A DNA stretch of 64,000 nt from Apium graveolens. Lineage: Eukaryota; Streptophyta; Magnoliopsida; Apiales; Apiaceae. Below the pieces are notes generated by a model that had not been told where the DNA came from, ran no database searches, and worked only from the letters and a program-made list of their open reading frames with translations. Below are positions 57,430-64,000 of this stretch, piece after piece. The translations under genes and the position numbers were made by a program. How positions within the stretch are numbered: position 1 is the stretch's first letter; every line of letters starts with the position of its first letter. The stretch is from the NCBI RefSeq assembly GCF_009905375.1, contig NC_133647.1, positions 1,612,001 through 1,676,000 on the forward strand, read 5' to 3'.

Positions 57430-60262
57430 TGTAATATCCGAGATATATCGTGTAATTATTTTTATCAATAAATAATTATTATGTGATTTTTGGTGAATTA
57501 TCTGATGATTGGTGCTGATATGTGGATGTTTATATGTGGTAAAGTATATGTTTGTTAATTTTATTATGTGCAGAATAAAATATAGATAATTACGGTATTT
57601 TTCTGGTAATTTTTGGACTCCTATATGATTTTATATTGAATTAAGAATTATGAATTATTTTCGGAATAATTACAAAATTATTTAATAAAGCAGGAAATCA
57701 TCCAACCTCAACCGCTTTTATATTTTTACAACCCGAAACTCTTCCGAAAACTCCCTTTCTAACCTAATCTGATAATTCCGGACATTTTCCGTGTTTTGAC
57801 TTTTTTCGATCCGGATTACGGTTTGACCCGTACGCGGCCCGACGCAAATTTTTTGATACGATAATCATTTCGATAACATAATCTTCGTATAAAATATTTT
57901 ATAAGAAGCCCCGTCTTTATAGTTATCCAAAAGTTTTAATAGATCCAAAACATGATGATGCTTAAATAAAACAGGATAATGTTTATCCTAAACGTTATCT
58001 GATCGGATCGTTTTTCCATTAAGTAATTTATTTCTCGATCCAACACGATCCAACGCGTACTAATATTCTATAACTATAAATAGCCTATTTCTTATTTCAT
58101 TTTACTCGTATAATCATAATCAAACAGTAGAAACCATTAAAATACAGAGAAAATCCTAATTAAACGTCGCGTTCTTCATAATCAAACGAGGATTCAAAAA
58201 CGTTATCGAATTCAGAATCAAGCGTTCTACATATCAAATCGTAGCTCTTGAAATCTAGAAGCTGAATCCTTCATCAAAGTCAACCCAAAAATCAAGGTAA
58301 ATTATTATTTAATATTTTAATTTGAATTAATTAGTAATTAAAATAGGAACTTTTATTCTTGATATTGTTTATGTGATTTGATGCTTGAATCATGTAGATC
58401 TTTTCTTCCTGGTCATTTTGGTATATTATATTGGAAATTTGGAGTTCAATAACACGTTCAAATTAATGTTTGCTTCCGGGAAATGAAAATTAGGGTTTAT
58501 GTTCATGAATCTTTTAAATTGAAATTGTAGGGGTTATTGCTTGAAATTGAACACACGGATATGTAGATCATTCAAAAAGGAAGCGACTGGTGTGTTTAGA
58601 ATCGACAAACGATTCTTGGAGCACCCTGTTCGAGCCTCGCCGGAAAACTGCCGTTCGCCGGTGTTGGAAAGTTCATCGAACTTTTCCTGGCGATTGGCTG
58701 GGTTTCCGGGCATTTGGAGAACAGGGATTTATTCAGGACTTCTTAAACAATAAAACTGCACCTTTCAGTAAGTTTTTGGGCTGATTTCGAGTGGCTGGAA
58801 AAACTTGAAGTCGTCGGCAATGGCTGCCGCCGGCGACCGAGGAAGAAGACAGGGAAAAATGCAGAAAGGTCCCTGAGGTTTTCCTGACTTTGCAAAACCT
58901 GTATTTTAGATTTAAAAAATTTATAAAAACAAGATTGATGTTTTAAATATTTTCGAAAATTGTATTTACATTTTTTTTATTTTTAGAAAATTGTTTTAAT
59001 TGATTTTAAATTTCAAAAATCAATATTTTTAATTTTAGAGATCATTTTAAATTTGAAATTAAATTTAATTATTTAATTAATTAATTTGTAATTGATAATT
59101 AATTATTTAAATAATAAATTGATTTATTATAAATTGATTAATTGATTAAATTAGTTATTAATTAATTTTAATTGATTATTTAATTAGATTTATTTAATTC
59201 TTTTGATTTAAAAATTTTGAAAAATAGTTTCGAGCTTTAAAATATTATTCTAAAATATATTAAAGGTTCAATAATTATTATTAAATTATTTTAAGTTCGA
59301 ACTTGAGTATTTGAACTTTGTTATTTAATTATAAAATGATTCGGAGACTCGTTTTAATTCCGAAAAATGTTCAAAAATACGTATTAAATACGTGGAAAAT
59401 TATTTTAACTTCAAATCTTCTTCGAGAAGTTTATTTTATCAAATACTTTATATGCTATGTGCTATATGTGATCTGATTGATGTATAATATGATTGTACAT
59501 GCATTGTTTGACTATTTTTACTGTAACTTTTAATCCGTACGTCGGATTTGGGTGAAACGAAGGGTTGCTAGAAGCTTATATCGAATAGAATGAGATGAGA
59601 AGTAGAATTGATAAGTATATGTGACGTCTAATAGAGGAAGCGAGATGTAGAAAGGGAAAACAAATGGTCAGTGAGTGGGAACCAACTGATAAGTCCTAGT
59701 AAAGTAAAAGCGGATTGATAAGGCAAGTATCCTTGAAGTTTCTTGTAGTATAATTGCAAGTACTTCTGATCTTTCTTGTAATGTGTTTCAAATAATTTTG
59801 AATTCTCTTTATTACGTTGCAATTATTCCCAATAGTCCTTATTCTATATTGCAAGTACTTTAAAGCACTTAACCCTAAACCTTGATTCTTATTGATCTTT
59901 AGCCGCAAGCCTGATTTTTTGTAAACCATTGATTGTTGAATTATTGGATACGAACCACAAATATACGATACTACTCCATAAATACATATCTACCACATAC
60001 TGATTCTTGATAGGAGATTGTGTAACATACGACCCTTTATGCCTTGTATGACAGAAGACCAATCTTTGTAACCATTGAACCCCTGGTCTTCTACATTCTG
60101 ATTCTTTCCCTGGATTGGAAGTCAATCCTCATGTTTACCTTGTTATACCATAATGGTATTATGAAATACCTTATACTTCAAGATAAATGTTGTTTATGGT
60201 TCAACTTATTGATTTATATTATTATCATGTTGATATTATAGAATTGGATTATTTTTAACCAT
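57430..60262 (+). mobile_element. Ty3-type LTR or LTR plus leader (right border uncertain)
   Basis: Starts tgtaatatccgagatata, a common start of plant Ty3 LTRs. It has a TATA box (tataaatag at 58075) followed by a leader-like segment and the usual AT-rich downstream part. Internal genes are absent. The right end must lie before 60272, where the second ORF3 copy begins, but no clear CA end or target repeat was found. Confidence 0.6.
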
Positions 60263-60688
60263 TGAACCATTGAACTCTTTGATTGAGTTCTCGACAAGTC
60301 ATTTGTCATACTTCTCGAAGAGTCAGTTTATGACTTCTTGACAAGTTATTATAGAGTTATTTAATGAAAAATTTAAGTTCTCTATAAGTCCAACTTATAC
60401 TTATCCATTTATTTGAAATAATTTTAACCATAAATTATTTTCAGCAAATACTTTTGACATAAAATCCATTCTAATTTTACATTGATTTTATTAATTAAAA
60501 TTCAGAATTTTTCAGTCCTTCATGGACAAACTGAGTATTTGTAGGACATATCGATAAGTCTATATTATTTCTCTAATCAAGAAATTAAAATTAACTTCTC
60601 AAACGTGTCTATTTTGTTTAAAATGACTTCTCGATAATTATATGCCTAATGTCTATATAATAGTTCTCGACAAGTCATTTACCTTTAC

Positions 60689-60695
60689 TATAAAT
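60689..60695 (+). promoter_or_regulatory. TATA box upstream of the second ORF3 copy
   Basis: tataaat in actataaatacccag, 147 bp before the ATG, the same offset as in the first copy. Confidence 0.55.
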
Positions 60696-60835
60696 ACCCA
60701 GACTTCTCGACATACATATACTTACGCTTTCTCAAATCTCGAAGTGACCTAGCTTTTTCAATTTCAAGACGTTTTTCCTCATTTCAAAAGCTATTTCACA
60801 AATTTCTCTTACCCACTCTTTCTCACTTCACCAGA

Positions 60836-62195
60836 ATGGCCTCAAACGCTGTCAGAACCTTTATCCCAGAGAAAGGAACCAACTTTCTTGCTTTTATAGA
60901 TCCTAACCAAGCCCCTGACACCTTCAAGGGGTTTGTGAAAATCGTTTCTGAATCATATCTTGCAGGCGTTTTAACAGCTAATCCAATTTTGTATTTGGAT
61001 GTACTGCACGAATTTTGGACCACCGCCGTGATAAGGACAGTAATGGATAACAACTCTGTTTCTATGGTGGTCACATGCGTCATTAGAGGACAACATATAA
61101 AATTGAATGAGCAAGATATGAATGCAGCTCTGGGGCTTCCTACTGAGAACTTAGATCAAGTGCCAACACAAGATGAACTGGTGGAATTCATGGATTTTAT
61201 CAAATACAGTGGAAGCATTAATCTTTCCAGCATGAACATAACTAATCTCATAAATGAATGGTCCTTTGTGTTTGACTGCATAGTAAGGGCATTCACTTGC
61301 AGGAAGTCAGGCTTTGACAATATCTCCAGTGTAGTACAGAAGCTGGTATTCTCCATATCTCACAACAGGAAGCTCAATATTAGGCTATTGATCCTGGAAG
61401 AACTTGCTACCAGACTTGTCATGCCACTATCTGCTAGAGGTAAAGAGATCTTTCTTCCTAGATTCATGTCTGCTTTAAATAATAAAGTACCAGACATTCA
61501 TTTGTTGAATGGAATTGATAGGACTAAAATAGGCGATTGTAAGCAAGTGTCCAAAATCATATTTAAGTCACTTACTACAAGAACTAAGGTAACTGTGAGT
61601 CTGAGAATCACTCCATTTATGCTGAAGAGGTTCAGGACTTCCCCTTACCCTATGCCTAATATGAGAACCAATGCAACTGCTATCTCAGCTATGGTTCCTA
61701 ATCCTGAAGCAGTACAAACTCAGGAACACCAAGGGCCTTCCCAAGTTGCAGTCCCTTCTTCAAAACCATTAATAACTAGGAAGACAACCACTTTATCTTC
61801 TCAAAAGGATAAAGTGAGTAAAAAGAAGAGAAAGGAAGTATGTCCTGAACCAGTTACTGAGAGTGGTGAGGAAAACACACCTTCTAAGTCTCCCTTGGTC
61901 AGAAAACCAAAGAAAGCCAAGAAATTTGAGCTGACCACTCGAACCACCTCTACATTCTCCCAAAAGGATGTAGTTGTAACAATGGGGATTAACCAGACTC
62001 TAGAAACATCCTCTCAAAAGGATGTGCCTATTGAAAAGAGCATTTTCTCAAATGCACCTTGTATAGAGTCTGCACAACCCACACTTGAGAAATTCCAAGT
62101 GTATGGGAGGAGAAATAAGGATGACACACACCCTGAGAGCATATCACTTCAAGCTCCCTCATTTACTCAGGGGAGCTTCCAACACTCACATCTGA
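60836..62195 (+). pseudogene. Sirevirus third ORF, second copy, truncated at residue ~453
   Basis: Starts MASNAVRTFIPEKGTNF and stays open for 453 codons, including the sites where the first copy has stops (GAA at the 39090 position, CAG at the 39243 and 39630 positions). It retains KSGFDNISSVVQKLVFSI, LILEELATRLVMPLSARGKE and the basic KKKRKEV cluster. One base is missing near 62170 (cagggga versus caggggga in copy 1), so the last ~9 residues are out of frame. A different LTR then cuts it off. The long C-terminal two thirds are absent. Confidence 0.8.
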
Positions 62196-64000
62196 TGTAA
62201 CGCCCCCAAATCCGGGGTCAAGGGATTTGGTCGTCACTATGAAACCTCAATCTAAATCAACCTGTTTAATCAATAACTAAATGCCAGCGGAAGATATTTA
62301 TTATCTATGACCCCAAACTAATCCAAAATCTTTTAATGTTACAGTTCTAGAAACAAGAATTCCAAATTACACAAATAAATTTTCACTTTCTTTTAAAACT
62401 CTTTTTTATAATTCCAAACCTTAAAATTTAACCCGCTAGTATAACTTCGAAAAGAAGTATACTAGTCCCATCTATAAAATACACAACTATAATATAATAT
62501 AATATAAACAACTTTATACAATAAAACTTACACTAGTCCGCAAACCCTGGACCAACCCCCTTCCAAAAGCTTCTTCTTTGCTTCCTCGAATTACGCCGCT
62601 AAACAGCGCGAGCTAGTCCTCACTGGAGGTTAAATTTGAAAACAGGCAAGTATGAGCGAAAGAAATGCTCAGCAAGTTCATTATAATATATATATGGTTG
62701 TTTTGATATAAAATCGACATCTACATTAGAGCAGAACATTTGAAATCATAATTGCTGAATCATAAAATTTTAGTTGAGGAACCCCATAATTGATTCCTTA
62801 ATTGTATTCAAAACCATTTTGATATTTTTGAGCGAAATGTTTCAGCAATACTTTGAATCTTGACGAGAATAAAACTCGTAAAACAGTGTTTACGGAAGTA
62901 TCATAAACAATAATAACAAGAAACAATAATTATGGATTGAATCATAAACTTTACTCAAAACTGAACTCTTCAAATTAATACTTATTTTGCTGTCATATCA
63001 AATTAGATATCAATACGAACTTTGATGCTCACAACACCCATACTGAAGTCAACATCAATCATCTATACTAATACCACCTTTGATATTTAACAACAACATA
63101 AGTATCAGCATAAATCAGAATCTGAATCAAAACTGCATTTTACCATTATCCAAAATAGAAACAGTTGATAAATCATTTATTCTATGATTATCAAAAATGA
63201 TATGATAATTTAGATTGGGATCATTCTTCGACGGACGTACTATCACATGCTGATCATCCCGTGTGATATCACTAGTTCATGATTCGTAGAAACATGTCCC
63301 CAAATAAACGAGTACTCAAATAAAAAGGCAATAAACCTGCCTGTGGCAAAAATTGTGTCATAATATTTTGTATGACACTTAGAAATAGCCCTCCGCTGGA
63401 CCGTCCATCCCGGTCACTTACGCAATTATGATCCAATCTTAAAACCTTTTATTGAAATGGGGTCATAATAATCGACACCCAAAATAATTTTATTTCCCCC
63501 AATTCTTGGGTAGGAATATTCGCAACCAAATCACTTTTCTCAAAATCCAAAACATTTATAAATCCGATAATTGGATAAGTAAAGTCACTTGATTATTCTG
63601 AATATAGAATAGCAGATGAGTACTTGCATAAACATAATCATTTATTTAATTCAGCGATATGTAAAACATTTATCGATTCTAAACTGAGAATAGGAAAAGC
63701 AATACTTGCATGATAAGATTTAAAATAAATATCACTTGAACAATAAGTGATGATAGGGATACTTGCCTTTGTGATTTAGCAGTTAGTCACACTCGCAAAG
63801 ACGCATCTATTCTGACATTCTGTCTTAAAATATCACCGTCTTTCTTTTCAACACTTTACCGATATGCTGCTCCTGCGATTGCTAGAAGCCTGATATCCAA
63901 TGTCATTCCATCTCATTCTTTATCCAACGTCTTATCCCGATCAACTTGAGAGAACCGCATCTATAATTAAAATATAGAACTTCAATCGTCTAATCGATAA
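62196..64000 (+). mobile_element. Ty3-type LTR start, runs off the window
   Basis: Begins tgtaacgcccccaaatcc directly at the point where homology to the first ORF3 copy stops. No matching second LTR or coding sequence is within the window. Remaining sequence is non-coding. Confidence 0.65.

Larger units (their letters stand above)
60272..62195 (+). mobile_element. Second copy of the Sirevirus ORF3 region
   Basis: Collinear with 38175-40105 at about 95% identity by eye: the same ttctcgacaagtc motifs, the same TATA box and ORF start. No gag, pol or LTR accompanies it. It ends at 62195 where another LTR begins. Confidence 0.88.

Overview
This is nuclear DNA from a flowering plant, most likely a dicot. 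The coding signal is AT-rich and cut by GT-AG introns, and most of the window is layered plant retrotransposons and DNA transposons. Apiales (carrot/celery relatives) is my guess, from recollection of the Copia extra-ORF family seen here; the window does not prove it. The window is gene-poor. The only host genes that look intact are two short relatives of Deg/HtrA-type serine proteases, and both have lost most of the catalytic triad.

Layout. 1-10 kb: an AT-rich flank, a decayed Copia gag split by a perfect solo LTR (1767-2500, duplicated target tatag), a broken plant-mobile-domain gene (about 4.2-5.0 kb), some unidentified exon-like stretches and a short rps13-like scrap. 11.8-15.6 kb: the two Deg-like genes, in tandem and in the same orientation. 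The DNA between them is also present as a diverged copy upstream at 6.3-8.0 kb. 16.4-28.1 kb, minus strand: wreckage of an ARIADNE-type RBR ubiquitin ligase gene. Copy I keeps exons from IBR through RING2 to a RanBP2-type zinc finger, but lacks the 5' RING1 exons and has a frameshift. Copy II, upstream, is a roughly 2.1 kb segmental duplicate with a nonsense codon and an in-frame loss of the zinc finger. A further internal tandem duplication, a TIR element with its empty site preserved in the sister repeat, and a solo Copia LTR add to the locus.

28.2-34.4 kb: a young non-coding LTR element (two 676-bp LTRs with about six differences) carrying a Stowaway-like MITE. 34.5-51.1 kb: a Sirevirus-like Copia derivative with gag, almost no pol and a very long third ORF (about 1,600 codons). 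That ORF is split by a 6.05-kb CACTA transposon with matching TIRs and a 3-bp target duplication. The CACTA carries captured pieces of at least two host genes (a reticulon-like gene and a GT61-family glycosyltransferase), a four-unit ~177-bp tandem array and a tRNA/SINE-like module. 51.1-64 kb: pieces of an Athila/Tat-type element, a Tekay/Del-like element, another Ty3-type LTR, a second copy of the Sirevirus third ORF, and a further LTR that interrupts it and runs off the end.

The order of events can partly be read from the nesting. The Sirevirus came first, the CACTA entered its ORF3 later, and the CACTA already carried host fragments. The ARIADNE duplication preceded the TIR insertion. All calls are by eye from the sequence; no database search was run.
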